The notes under the pieces were generated by a model. The model was given only the letters and a program-made list of their open reading frames with translations. It ran no database searches and was not told the origin of the DNA. The position numbers and the translations under genes were made by a program. A DNA stretch of 64,000 nucleotides, taken from assembly GCA_027422505.1 (NCBI GenBank), contig JAPQWV010000484.1, forward strand, positions 186,001 to 250,000, read 5' to 3'. The stretch comes from Craterostigma plantagineum (taxonomy: Eukaryota; Streptophyta; Magnoliopsida; Lamiales; Linderniaceae). Of this stretch, positions 21,451 to 31,831 are shown in pieces. Positions within the stretch are counted from its first letter, which is position 1, and the number at the start of each line of letters is the position of its first letter.

Positions 21451-21633
21451 TTGATTGCGCAACGAGTGGTTTCCCCTACAAGACAAATGCCAGGGACCGT
21501 TCGGATTGACACGCCATGGGATAACATCATAATTGAAATTCCCTTCCTTGAAGAAGTCCGAGAACACATTTGGAGGTCACCGGACAAAGTCAAGAAGCCG
21601 AATGAGTTCGTGTTCAGAGGGATCTCTCACTGA
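21451..21633 (+). pseudogene. Unrecognised retrotransposon ORF, part 2
   Basis: In-frame continuation of the 18507-18986 ORF across the LINE and its duplicated site. It shows IAQRVVSPTRQMPG, DTPWDNIIIEIPFLEEVRE, and a basic KVKKPNEFVFRG before a stop at 21631. No family was recognised. Composition resembles the part-1 segment and differs from the LINE around it. Confidence 0.5.
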
Positions 21634-21744
21634 GATCAGCGAAAGAGAATGACGTATCTCTGGATGCTACCCTCTTGGACCGGATGTGAGAATGGGAATG
21701 ACTAAAGCACAAGCAAAAAGCCATTATAAGAGTCTATCTTCTAT

Positions 21745-22263
21745 ATGTCAGCTACTCAACGCTTCTGTGCTAAAGGAGGTCTTCCAACACCGTACTACGC
21801 CATCGAGCGAGTAGACAGAACTCGAGAAGAATTAAGCGAGAGTGACCTACCGTACCTCCCTGCCGAGGAGGTGTACAACCTCTACCAGCTGTATGTGGAG
21901 AAGTACAAGGGTCCTCAAGGCTTCATCAAGAAAGAAGGACTCGAGGGACTCTACCGGTTCATGATGCGCCAAGTCAAGTACTTCGCCGAACACTACCTTC
22001 AGATGGCTCTGGAGAGCAACATGAAGAAGGTCAACATGATCGCTCCGCTCAACAAAAGACCTGGAGATCGAAGGCTTCGCAACAATCACGTGCACGTCAG
22101 TTCATTCTTAGGCATCACCTACCACAATCCGATTGCAAAGAAGACTGGGATGGTGCTGAAGACTGACATTCATAAATTATGTGATGGGACGCTCAAGGTC
22201 TTCAGCAAGAACATAGAGCAAAGGTTGGAAGAGATCAACAGAGAGACTGCTGAGGATTCATAG
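21745..22263 (+). CDS. LTR-retrotransposon-associated ORF, 172 aa, function unknown
   Basis: Intact 172-codon frame starting MSATQRFCAKGG. The middle is rich in aromatic and charged residues (LYQLYVEKYKGPQGFIKK, LYRFMMRQVKYFAEHY). LESNMKKVNMIAP is followed near the C-terminus by IHKLCDGTLKVF. From memory, a widespread class of plant retrotransposon-associated proteins carries a pattern of ESYQ-KLN, then an aromatic/proline stretch, then E/D-x-HKFSDGTL; this ORF fits that order. It lies just upstream of a polypurine tract and 3' LTR, so it is the last ORF of an LTR element. It could also be the end of one larger frameshifted ORF with 18507-21633. No enzymatic motif is seen. Confidence 0.5.
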   Translation: MSATQRFCAKGGLPTPYYAIERVDRTREELSESDLPYLPAEEVYNLYQLYVEKYKGPQGFIKKEGLEGLYRFMMRQVKYFAEHYLQMALESNMKKVNMIAPLNKRPGDRRLRNNHVHVSSFLGITYHNPIAKKTGMVLKTDIHKLCDGTLKVFSKNIEQRLEEINRETAEDS

Positions 22264-22267
22264 GTTC

Positions 22268-22433
22268 GTGAGAGAACAGCCGCTCCTGATGGAATTGCTT
22301 GATGATATCGAGGAGCGACTGGAGCTGAAGAATACACTCAGGAACTTCGAGCGTGCGCTGGCTTGCACAGGTCGTATTATGCCCGACGAGGACAGACAGT
22401 GGAAGAGAAATCAAGCACAAAGGGGGAGAATAT
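22268..22433 (+). pseudogene. C-terminal extension of the retrotransposon ORF up to the polypurine tract
   Basis: In another frame right after the 172-aa ORF: LLMELLDDIEERLELKNTL, RNFERALACTGRIM and DEDRQWKRNQAQRG. The class to which the 172-aa ORF seems to belong usually continues with a helical, Arg-rich tail of this kind, so a frameshift at the TAG near 22261 probably split one protein. The last codons lie over the polypurine tract AAAGGGGGAGAA (22420-22430). Confidence 0.45.
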
Positions 22434-22780
22434 TGAATACCATTTTAGTTGTGCTTTGATTTAATTAGTTGTCCTTGTAATTAAGGGCTTTTATTGTATT
22501 TGTCCTTAGTTTAGGACTTAGTTTGTTATTTATACCAAGTATGTTGGTATAAATAGATGTACAAATATTGTGCTTAATGAGAAGATTAGAGAAATTGATC
22601 CGAAAGGCTTGCAATTCGATTTCTGGAGAGAAAAACACAAGAAATCTTCTCATTCTAAGCGAAATTCTCTCTCGGGCTCTCAATAGTAGTTTTCAATCGT
22701 GAGGTAAAGTTGAATAATTATAATCGTAAACATAAGAATTCGAGTCTGGGATTATAGAGTTGATAAATCAGGACCCCACA
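22434..22780 (+). repeat. 3' LTR of the interrupted retrotransposon
   Basis: Starts TGAATACCATTTTAG directly after the AAAGGGGGAGAATAT polypurine tract and ends AGGACCCCACA. It is homologous to the LTR at 62263-62577: both contain a TTATACCAAGT...TTGGTATAAATAGA hairpin-like TATA region, AAGGCTTGCAATTCGA and AATTCTCTCTCG. No primer-binding site follows, so it is a 3' LTR. TATAAATA at about 22548 would be its promoter TATA box. Length about 347 bp. Confidence 0.75.
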
Positions 22781-23557
22781 TATATATTAACTTATTTAAG
22801 ATTTAGAAGAAATGTAAAAGTGAAGTAGAGAGATTTCCGAAAAAAAAAGTAAATTACAATACGTAGAATTGTGGAAAATGAGATTTTTGAATAAGTGGAA
22901 GGAAATTTCAAAATATAAAATTCCCAAAAGATGGGGTGAGCTACGAAAGTAATTAAAATAGAGGTGACATTTGAGCATTAATTAAACACAATCGTGGTTT
23001 GAGAAGCATGACTAAATTCCTACACTTATTATAAGATAACTAAGTGATATTATAGGTCTTACCATCACTACTTTCAACACTTTAATACACATCTAAAACA
23101 TTAATCAAAACCATTAGTCGAGAAACCCTCATAACAAGGGAACTCACATAGAACATTTAGGAGAGCGAGAGCTTGCGAAATTGCTAGGCCAAGCTTAGGA
23201 ATTTAAATTAACCACGAAAACTTGGGAGTGAGGTAACGTAACTCTACCATATGCAAATATTTTGATCTATCATAGGCTTTGAGTGTTACATTAGCATTTG
23301 ATAGTTATAGGATATTTTTGAATGCTTTAGTGTTTAGGAAACTCAGAGTTCCTGAAATTAAATCTCTACTCATATTATGTTGGGGACGTGAGCTTTATGA
23401 GTATTGGAAAGGGTATGAGGTTCATGAGGATTTAATTTTTAGTGTAGAAATTTTGGGTTTAGAATACTTTTCAAAGGAGACTTTAATGATTTAAGATTTT
23501 GATGATTTTTGAAGGTAACTATTTTTGAAGGTTTAGAAGATTTTCGAAATGTTAGGA
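22781..23557. other. A/T-rich stretch, nothing recognised
   Basis: No gene, domain or repeat terminus was seen. Open frames here are short and A/T-driven. Confidence 0.5.
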
Positions 23558-24728
23558 TTTTTTTTGGTGTAATGTTCCATATATATATAAATAAAAGAAG
23601 TGTGTACAAACTAAGCAGCAGATAATCACCGCAAACCACCAGTAACAGGCTACTGGACACACGCAACTGCTCTAACTACATCTAACCAGCAAGCCCCAAC
23701 CAAGCAACACGCCATAATCTGCGTATGGCGGCACGATGTAGCTCGTACTTCGCGGATGTACCACTAATACGCATGGTAACCAGGGCAAGGCACACCCCAC
23801 GAGGCGATGAGGTGGCGTGATGGTCCCCTCCTTCCAACGCTTGTTCCTTGCCTGCCAAATATGGTAAACAAGAGAGGCCAACACATGTCGGTTAGCAGCA
23901 TGAAGCAGATGATTCCCTCGCCACCGAGCCGCCGCCCAACGAATACCAGTGCTCCAGTCCTGTAGGGCCGAATCCACTGAATGCGCCTACGCAAGATCCG
24001 AATGCACTGTTGAGAAAAAGGACAGTCAAAGAAGATGTGCTGAGCCGTCTCATAGTGCAGCTCATCACAGAGGCAACAAGCTGGAGTTCCGGCCCTCTGA
24101 GCAATCCATGGCTTGTCCCTAGTCGAAAGCCGATCCTGTAGTCCCAGGTACAAAATGAACTCATGCCTAGGGATCTTCAACGGTCCCCCAAAAAGAGCAG
24201 CCCAACACACAAGAGGCCTCCTGTATCGCATCATGTCTCTAGGCAAAGCCGTCGTCATAGATCCATCTGGCGATCCTTTCCACATAACTCCATCCCGAAC
24301 TCCGCATGTCACGGATGGTAGGAGGCGGCTGATCTCAAGGTACTCAACCGCCCCCTGCCCCGGCCAGTTCCATCCCTGGGCATCAGTAACCATACTCAGT
24401 CTAGCATCTGGAGGCAGCCTCATAGCAATAGGACCTCTAGGGAATGCCTGTAAGAGCGGTGTAGCCAGCAACCACGGATCCTTCCACAGCCATATTGTGG
24501 AGCCGTCCCCAACACGGAAGGTAATCAGGGACCTGATCAGGGCCGCAGCTGCAATAGCTTCCTCCAGCTCCAAGCATCATTCGCCGTGGGCTGTAGATCC
24601 CAAATCGATCGATCTTGCAGACGCGTCCCATATAGCCAGTCCACCCATATCGACCCCGGTGTCCGCATATAAGCACACTCCATAGATGTTTCAGCATAAG
24701 CGCCTTATTATCGACAGCAAGGGACCTA
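23558..24728 (-). mobile_element. 5'-truncated LINE on minus strand (LINE-5)
   Basis: Minus strand: family tail (TA run and ATTACACC followed by A residues) at 23558-23595, then the zf-RVT C-terminal region. The long frame 24573-23764 reads TIWLWKDPWLLATPLLQAFP, KIPRHEFILYLGLQDRLST, CCLCDELHYETAQHIFFDC and RRWKEG-type ends. Its truncated 5' end is near 24728, in AVDNKALMLKHLW. A clear target-site duplication was not found. The frame is open for 269 codons, suggesting a fairly recent copy. Confidence 0.88.
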
Positions 24729-25205
24729 AGAGATGGGTGGGAGGTTGGCTCGTTGTGGTGGGAGGTTGTGGTGGTGGGAGGTTGGCTCGTGAAGAAGTTG
24801 GCTACGAGACTGTTTTCATTCGATCTTGGTGGGATATCTCGATTATCGTACGCACGCTCTCCATAATTTTGTCTTCAAAAGATTTCAATGTTTTAGAGAG
24901 AGCGCCTTGAGTCGTTCTTCAGTCACAAAAAGGATGGACGCGTTCGTAGACAGACCAGGACGATTGTTGCCTGTTAACAACCCTTGAGTGATAATCGTCT
25001 CAGTGGGTTGGCTCGTCGTCAAGGTTGTGACGGGTCGAGACTTCCACCCAACCCTCGATTTGAATCTAGAAGATCCGTATCTAAGGGTGTTGTTGCAAGT
25101 TCTGATTCAGCATGCGTATCAGACTGTACTGAGCCGGTAATGAGTAGAGTCGAGGTCTCGGCTTCAGTTGATGCTAGTTGTTCGTGCTACACCTCAAGAT
25201 TGAGC
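24729..25205. other. Unassigned G-rich to mixed sequence
   Basis: Begins with GGGAGGTTGGCTCG / GGTTGTGGTGGTGGGAGG imperfect repeats (24737-24795). Nothing else was recognised; it may be 3' flank of the retroelement ORF that follows on the minus strand. Confidence 0.4.
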
Positions 25206-26282
25206 TAAGATGGGTCCTCAGCACTTGGAGTGACAAGTGGCGTCGTGTCTGATGTAGATAGGACAGCTGTGATGACGGGCTCATGAGATGTGGTTAAGGT
25301 AGCTAACCCGTATGAACAATTGAATTTCCTCGTCAGATGCCGTGGCTTCTGAGGAGGTAGTAGTGGGAGGAGTCTGTTCTCGTTCATATGATCGTGGAGA
25401 TCATTGCCTCAGTTGTAGGCGTGGTAGCCTGTTGGGGTGGGTTGTACCATATTTCTGCGTCGGTCTGCGCTTCTTGTTGGAGAACCTCCTCAATAGACCC
25501 TTGAAACACGCCTACATTGACGGACACTTCTATATGGAGTTCCTGAACTTGAACTTCAACTTCCAGCTCATGGGCCACTTCGCGATCAACGTGTCATCTA
25601 GATCACGCAGTTGAGCTTCTTGAGTTGGGGGCTCATGTTCAAGCTCTTGGTCTACTGCATTAATCGTCGCAGCCTCAGGGCTTGTGTTGGGGCTCACATT
25701 GAAGTCTATCGGGGGCCCTCGAATCATCGCTTCTATAAGATGATTCTCCCGACAGTACAACCTGTAGACGTCTCCCGTGGGGTCGGCGAGACAGAGTAGG
25801 TCAAAAGAAATCGGCATCGAAGGCCGGTTCCAGATCGGTCAGTCTGGGTTGTGGAAGAACTTTAAGCCGTGGTGGTTGATAATTTCCTCCGGCAGTCGAG
25901 GAATGTTCTCGTGAAGCTCCATGGGTTGGGCAATGATCACGAACCACTGTGCATACGGGACATTCTTTGACCGCTTATTCTCCTTTTGTCTGATGTGTTA
26001 TGCAAGATCGTTCCAGATCAGCTGGGCAAAATCATAATTTCGGGAGAATACAATTCCGAGGAAGATGCAGAGAATGTTGCCGTTGCCTTTGTTGAAACCG
26101 GCGTGTTTTGGTGACATACACTTACTGATAATCCCAAAAAGTGTCTTCCAAGGATGCGGGATGCCGTTGCTCTGTACTTGTGCGAGCTTGGTGAGCGGCG
26201 GACGGTATCCCATTTGGAGAAAGTTATGAATCAGCTCAGCATTCGTCGGCAGAGGGTCGTAGTTCTGGCACATAACAAGCAC
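25206..26282 (-). pseudogene. Retroelement-like ORF (gag/env-like plant family), minus strand
   Basis: Reading right to left, one frame from 26282 to 25530 continues through two in-frame stops. MLVMCQNYDPLPTNAELI leads to ISKCMSPKHAGFNKGNGN and ILCIFLGIVFSRNYDFAQLIW, then a stop and VPYAQWFVIIAQPMEL, IPRLPEEIINHHGLKF, a second stop, and PISFDLLCLADPTGDVYRLY. Further C-terminal pieces follow in other frames to about 25206 (acidic, Pro/Thr-rich). From memory, SPKHAGFNKGNGNIL plus PYARWF is a signature of proteins carried by plant LTR retrotransposons. No protease, reverse transcriptase or integrase is attached here. Function unknown. Confidence 0.5.
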
Positions 26283-27065
26283 ATACGAGTTTTTATTGAA
26301 AATTTTGCTAAGTGTTTAGAGCGGGAAAACCAATGTTCATTCCGTGAAATTTCTCGCTCGAAAATTGGGTTTGTCAATTTTGATTTCCTAAGTGCTAATT
26401 GTTAAATGAATGTCTCCGTTTAATTTTGCGATCGAAAATTTTATTTGCTAAAGGTTAGCTCGTAAACAACTTAGACAAATTTTCTCTGTGTTTGAACTTA
26501 ATAAGTGGTACTGTAGCCGAGAAATTTTACGATCGGAAAAAATTTCCGTGTACATTTAAGATCAAGAAATTTTTCGCGCTTGAATAAAATTTTCGTCTTG
26601 GTTTCTGTCGAGCGAGAAAGTTTTCCGAATTTAAAATCAGTTTTCGCAGTGAAGTTTGTCGATCGCGAAAAATAGTCAATGCGAAACTAAGTCAATCGCC
26701 GAGAAAATTTTCGATCGAACTAAATTGTCGCTGCATTTTTAACGTCGAAAAATTGATTTCTTCGCTACTAAAATTTGCGATCGAAATAGAATGAATTCGA
26801 AAGTACTGTTTTCGATGGTAAGTTTTGCGCTCGTAAAAGAATTGTGTCTATCTTATCTATTTCACTTAATAATTTTTCGCTTGCATAAAATTCTAGTATG
26901 ATTTCTCGATGGTAAGTAAATATTCGATCTACGTCATCTATCTTAACGACTAAGTTAAAATTTATCGATCGAAAATCTTTTACGATGCAAACAGTAACTC
27001 AATCAAATTAAAATTTAATTGATATTGTTTACGATCGAGAAAGTTCTTCAACGAACAAGACTAAG
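26283..27065. repeat. Region dense in GATCGAAAATTTT-type motifs
   Basis: No gene. CGATCG, TTTTCG and GATCGAAAA variants recur throughout at irregular spacing, mixing both orientations of the same motif. It directly precedes the 5' end of LINE-3 and may be LTR-like sequence into which the LINE inserted. Confidence 0.5.
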
Positions 27066-27269
27066 ATTTTCACCTTCAGTGTGTGCGATTTTCACACAGT
27101 TGGCGGGATTTTCAAATTCGATCTTATCTGCGCGTGTTTGACGTCCGCTCGCCGTCGTTTCCGGCCAGCATCCCTCGGTGGTGGTCGGCGGTGTTGGGGA
27201 TCCACTTTGGCTGCTGGCGATTGAAGTTTTGGGGGTTTTTAATTCGGTTTTGTGCGAGGTTAGGGTTTT

Positions 27270-28736
27270 GTGATGGACGCTGATCGTTCTACTGTCCCGA
27301 CGGTGCCGCCTGATCCAGGCCCGCAACCTCAGCTTCCGCCGCTACCAGACCTGCCGGCTTTATGTGCTGCGTACCCGGAATTCACCGCCTGCTTCGACGA
27401 GGGGCGATTCCGCGATGTCTTCGGCCGCGTTCAAGGGACGGCTGAAATGGGCGGTTTCTTGGGCCTGCTCTCAATGATGATTTGCCTGAGGCGGCTAGGG
27501 CATCATCTGATCTGAGGATGGGATCTGCTAGGGTTTCGGCGACTACACCGATCGTGAGCATGGCTGCGGCTGATGTGACCATGGAGGCTTGGGTTACGAA
27601 CCGATCCCCACCTACGCGCGTGGGGGTGGCTGTTCTGCTTAAGGGCATCCTTCGCCATCCAAAAGTCGGAAGCAATGGGGGCAACCGGCCACTCCACCAC
27701 CTACGCGTCTATCAGCGCGGCGATTTGTGGACATGGGATCGGCGGCGATGGAGGATGAGAGGGTGGATGAGGAGATTGTTGTCGAGCGTTTGATGGATCG
27801 CCTCATATTGGGAATCCGATGATCCAAACTAGAGTTTCGATCTATGAATCGCAGCCCGTTTCTACGAACTCGGCCTCGTTAGCAGCCAACTTCACGGCGC
27901 AACCTACTGTTGGTGTGTCGGGGCCGGTGCTTGACAATATTCCCTGTGGGGAATCTACCCAGCTTGTCTCCACACCGAGTTTCGCTGCAGTTGTGGCTGG
28001 ATCGACAGTGTCCGGTGCCTCACCACCGGGGGTAAGTACGGCAAGGAAGGACTACCACCAGCTTGCTCTTGAGTATGTTGCGTCGAAGTCGCTTGGTGAT
28101 AGCATTGCGGTAGTGTCTCCAACGTGGGAGGTAGCCCGACAAGGTTTGGCTAGGTGGGAGAATTCTTTGGTTGGGTATTTCCTTGGGCAGAAGCCGTATT
28201 TTCCCTTCATTGAACAATTGCGGGTGCACGATGGCTTGGCTTGGTGGAAGTGCAAGCTGCCACGAATGGTTTTTTCCGGTTTTGGTTTGACTCAACGGCG
28301 GCCATGAACACGGTTTTGAGGTGGGCCGTGGCTCTACCAAGGGCGGCCCCTATTCTTGGAGATGTGGCGACCGGGTATGTCAATGGAGCGAAAGGAGCTT
28401 GTTGAGGTTCCCCTTTGGGTGAAGCTATGGAATGTCCCAAGTGAGTACTGGACAAAATCAGGGCTAACCATTGTAGCTAGCGGGGTTGGGCGCCCATTGT
28501 TTGCTGATGGGATTACGGCTACAGGTAAGCGGATGGACTATGCACATGTATGTCTCATGAAGACGCTTGCTATGCCGTTCATCGAAGCGGTGCACATTGA
28601 GGTGCCTACTGGGGATGGGGGTGTATCGGGGATGATACCAGTTAAGGTGGAGTATGTATGGCGACCTAACCGATGCAGCATATGTGAGTCGTGGGCTCAC
28701 GGCGACACACAATGTCCAAATTGGGCCGATGCCTAA
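27270..28736 (+). pseudogene. LINE-3 ORF1, DUF4283-like with intact zinc knuckle
   Basis: ATG at 27270 (MDADRSTVPTVPPDPG) starts a Pro-rich N-terminus. After several frame breaks the core reads RQGLARWENSLVGYFLGQKP, YFPFIEQLRV, then MERKELVEVPLWVKLWNVPS, LFADGITATGKRMDYAHVC, TLAMPFIEAVHIEVP, and the knuckle CSICESWAHGDTQC (CX2CX4HX4C complete) near 28672-28715. The last part (28356-28736) is open for 126 codons. The role is RNA binding in the LINE ribonucleoprotein. Frameshifts near 27500 and 28300 disable it. Confidence 0.85.
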
Positions 28737-29177
28737 GCCGACGCCTTAGCCTAAGCCGAAGGCATCTACGGTGGGACATAACCGTCATGGGAGACCAGCG
28801 ACCACTCACCAGACGGTGCCAATCACTAACTTGGCGGCTCAAGATAGGGATAATACTCGGCCAGGTGCGTGGCGCAGTCGATCGAAGACTGGCGGAAACT
28901 CGGCAGATTGGCGTCAAGTTAGCGCCAAACGCAAGGCAGTAAGGCTCGAGCCAAGTCCCTCAATGCCATGCACAGCTACGACATTACATTTGGGATCAAC
29001 CGAGGCGAGCTCCTTGCATTCTCAGCCCCGCCTACCGCAGCGCTCGGCGGACTCGGGCAAATCTGACCATAATTCGTTTGCCATTCTGCGTGGTTTGGAG
29101 GATGATAATATCGTGACAATGCTTACTATGGGCCCTAAAGAAGATGCAGCCCATCAGCTGCCCCATTCATAATTCAG

Positions 29178-29857
29178 ATGGGCTCGTGGAACGTCCGTGG
29201 TCTTAACAGGCAAGACCACAGAAGGGCGGTGGGGGAGTGGGTAGGACATGCTGATTTGCGACTTGTGGGGCTTCTTGAAACGCGAGTTTCGGCTACAAAT
29301 GCGGCTCGTATTTTGGAAGGGCTGAGGCCACGCTGGACGTGGTTTTTTATTATGATGATGGTCCTGGCACCCGTATTTGGGTGGGTTGGGACCCGTCCTC
29401 GCTTCGTGTCACTATTGTCGAGAAGTCGAACCAGGCGGTGCATTGTCGAGTTGAACTGCTTGGCACGGGTGATATCTTCTTTGTTTCCTTTGTTTATGGG
29501 AACTCTAGGAGTGACGAACGCCGTTCCCTTTGGGAGGAGCTAATACACTTCTCTGAATTACGAGTTGATGATGCATGGTTGGTGGCCGGGGATTTCAACA
29601 CCATCTTGCATGTGGGTGAGGGCCGGGGAGGGGCACCAAACGCACTTGATATGGCGGAGTTTCACAACTGCTTAGTACAAGCGGATTTGTTAACTCTTAC
29701 GGGCCATGAGTTCACTTGGTATAACCAGCAGGGCGCTGGCGGGTATATGGTGCAGATTGGATCGCATGCTGGGAAATCCTCAATGGTTTGTCAGGTGCCC
29801 AGACGTTTACTTTCGATGTGACCTTCCAGCCACGTCTGATCATTCACCACTTAAGCT
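29178..29857 (+). pseudogene. LINE-3 ORF2 endonuclease, two frameshifts, truncated
   Basis: Starts MGSWNVRGLNRQDHRRAVG at 29178 with GLLETRVSATNA (catalytic Glu). A frameshift near 29340 leads to YDDGPGTRIWVGWDPSSL, FFVSFVYGNSRSDERRSLW, VAGDFNTILHVGEGRGG and HEFTWYNQQ. A second near 29735 leads to GIWCRLDRMLGNPQWF and PATSDHSPLKL. All endonuclease motifs are therefore present but in three frames. The sequence turns into gypsy gag right after the Asp-His motif. Confidence 0.9.
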
Positions 29858-30143
29858 CAATTCCCCGAAATTCGAAGACGCCATCGACCCTACAGCGGAA
29901 AGGATTGGCTAAGAACTTTAGAGAGTATGTTTCAATATAGCCGAATCCCAGAAGAAGAGAAAGTTTTTGTGTGTTGCATTCCCACTGAGGGGAAGTGCAG
30001 GCCACTGGTGGGATACTATTCTCGCCTTTGAAGATCCGCTGACAATGACATGGGAACAGTTTAAGGAGCTCTTTAGGAGAAAATATTTTACTGCCCGGTA
30101 CGGGCACAACGAATTAACGAATTCATCAATCTACGTCAGTCCC
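29858..30143 (+). pseudogene. Ty3/gypsy gag core fragment
   Basis: Capsid-region fragment of a gypsy retrotransposon. It begins PKFEDAIDPTAERIG (with a stop where a Trp is usual), continues KFLCVAFPLRGSAGHWWDTI, then MTWEQFKELFRRKYFTARYG, and in the next frame NEFINLRQS. This is the retrotransposon gag pattern (LRG-A-HWW, W-F---F--KYF, EF--LRQ). It stops at about 30143, where minus-strand pol sequence starts. It may derive from the same chromovirus-like family as that pol, but lies in the opposite orientation. Confidence 0.85.
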
Positions 30144-30144
30144 G

Positions 30145-31275
30145 TAGGTAACGTCAATGCTGGCGTCGTGGTAAGTCGTCGTTTTAGTTCCTGGAAACTT
30201 TGCTCACAGGCATCGTCCCAATGGAATGAGGCGTTCTTCTTGGTTAGCTTCGTCAAGGTGGAGGCAATCTTCGAGAAATCCTTTATGAATTTTCTATAGT
30301 AACCCGCCAATCTGAGAAAACTTCGCACTTCGGTTACATTCATCGGTTGGGGCAAGTTGTTGATGGTCTCGATCTTGCTTGGGTCAATGGATATCCCCGC
30401 TTCGGAGATAACGTGTCCAAGGAACGTGACTTGTTCTAGCCAGAACTCACACTTCTTAAACTTTGCGTATCACTGCTTTCTCGTAACATCTCGAGGACGG
30501 TTCTTAGGTGTTGTTCGTATTCCTCTTTCGTCTTTGAATAGACCAGAATGTCATCGATGAAGATAATGACAAACTTATCTAGGAACGTCTTAAATATGCG
30601 GTTCATGAGGTCCATGAAAGCCGCTGGCGCCTTGGTCAGCCCGAAGGGCATGACTAGGAACTCATAATGTCCATAACGCGTACTAAAAGTAGTCTTTGGG
30701 ACATCTCCCCGTATCTTCAGTTGGTGATACCCCGATCTTAAGTCTATCTTCGAGAACACCGTTGTGCCTTGCAGCTTCGTCAATCCGAGGAAGGGGGTAC
30801 TTGTTCTTGATAGTGATTTTATTCAGTTTTCTGTAGTCGATGAGTAGCCGCGTCGACCCGTCTTTCTTTTTGACAAATAGCATGGGGGCTCCCCAGGGTG
30901 AAAAACTCGGCTGAATGAACACATTCTCTAGTAATTCGTCCAACTGCTCTTTCAGTTCCTTCAGTTCGATAGGAACTAGTCGATACGGAGCTTTTGAAAT
31001 GGTGCTGCTCCGGGTATTAAATCGATCGTGAATTAGATTTCACGGGTCGGGAGGAATTCCGGGTAAATCCTCTAGAAACACGTCTGGGTACCTCGTACTA
31101 CTGGGACTTCTTCTAATTTCGGACATGATCGCTCTTCTGAGGTCATTGCGAAGACCAGGTATGCTTCGCATCCGGCCTTGATTAGGCGTTGTGCCTTCAT
31201 TGCAGAGATCTTGGGAATATTGCCTTCCTAGCAAGTTTCCGTAAAGGAAAATGGCTCGCCTTCTTTTAAGTTGAA
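30145..31275 (-). pseudogene. Ty3/gypsy reverse transcriptase, minus strand
   Basis: Minus strand from right to left: a short pre-RT segment (about 31050), then [77 protein letters not shown], the catalytic [12 protein letters not shown], and, after an indel near 30470, [20 protein letters not shown], then [12 protein letters not shown]. The sequence breaks before RNase H. Several frameshifts separate the pieces. The residues match chromovirus-type gypsy pol. Confidence 0.92.
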
Positions 31276-31831
31276 GGAAACTATTTTACGTTGCAGTCGA
31301 TGACTGCTCCGTACTTCGTAATCATTCATGGGATTACTATTAGGTCAACGGGGAGAGTCCTACTATCAACTAGCACTGGGCTATCTCTTAAGATCTGCTT
31401 GGTCCGTACAGGAACCCCATGCGGAATACTAACACTATACTCGCAGCCAGATTGGCTAGGAACAACTCCAATTATCGCTACGTAATTATTGGAAGCAAAG
31501 GAGTGGTGGCTCCTGAGTAGAATGCATGTCGGAGTTTGATGGATAGTTAGGGTACCTGCCGCTACTGACGGGTTCCCTTCCGCTTCCTCTGCGGTGATAG
31601 TGTATACCCGAGCCGACACTGTCTCTGGTCTAGTCTGTCCCCCGACTTGGTTTCCTGATGCCCCTTTCGGACACTGCCTTGCAAAGTGTCTAGGCTTCCC
31701 ACATTAGAAGCAATTGTCCGTTCGTGCATAGCAGTTGCCGCGGTGTTATTTTCCGCACTTCGGGCAACTTGGGATTGGCGCTGGATATCCTCCCTGATTT
31801 GGGTTTGGTGGTCGATTCGGTGGTCCTTGTG
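31276..31831 (-). pseudogene. Ty3/gypsy zinc knuckle and protease region, minus strand
   Basis: Minus strand: NRPPNPNQGG, CPKCGKYHRGNC (knuckle), NCF-CGKPRHFARQC (a second knuckle with its spacer Trp/Tyr codon turned to stop), a Gly/Thr linker, RVYTITAEEAEGNPSV, then the protease-like stretch with DSRTLPVDLIVIP. The protease active-site DTG/DSG is not seen in a good frame; the segment around 31500 seems damaged. It lies immediately before the reverse transcriptase in the same orientation, so it is the same element. Confidence 0.8.

Larger units (their letters stand above)
27066..29857 (+). mobile_element. L1-type LINE with 5' end, 3'-truncated (LINE-3)
   Basis: The 5' UTR motif GTGCGATTTTCACACAGTTG near 27083 matches LINE-2 at 13130. 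ORF1 and the endonuclease follow. It ends abruptly at about 29857 in the endonuclease (TSDHSPLKL), where gypsy gag sequence begins. The reverse transcriptase and 3' end are missing. It is close in sequence to LINE-1. Confidence 0.9.
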
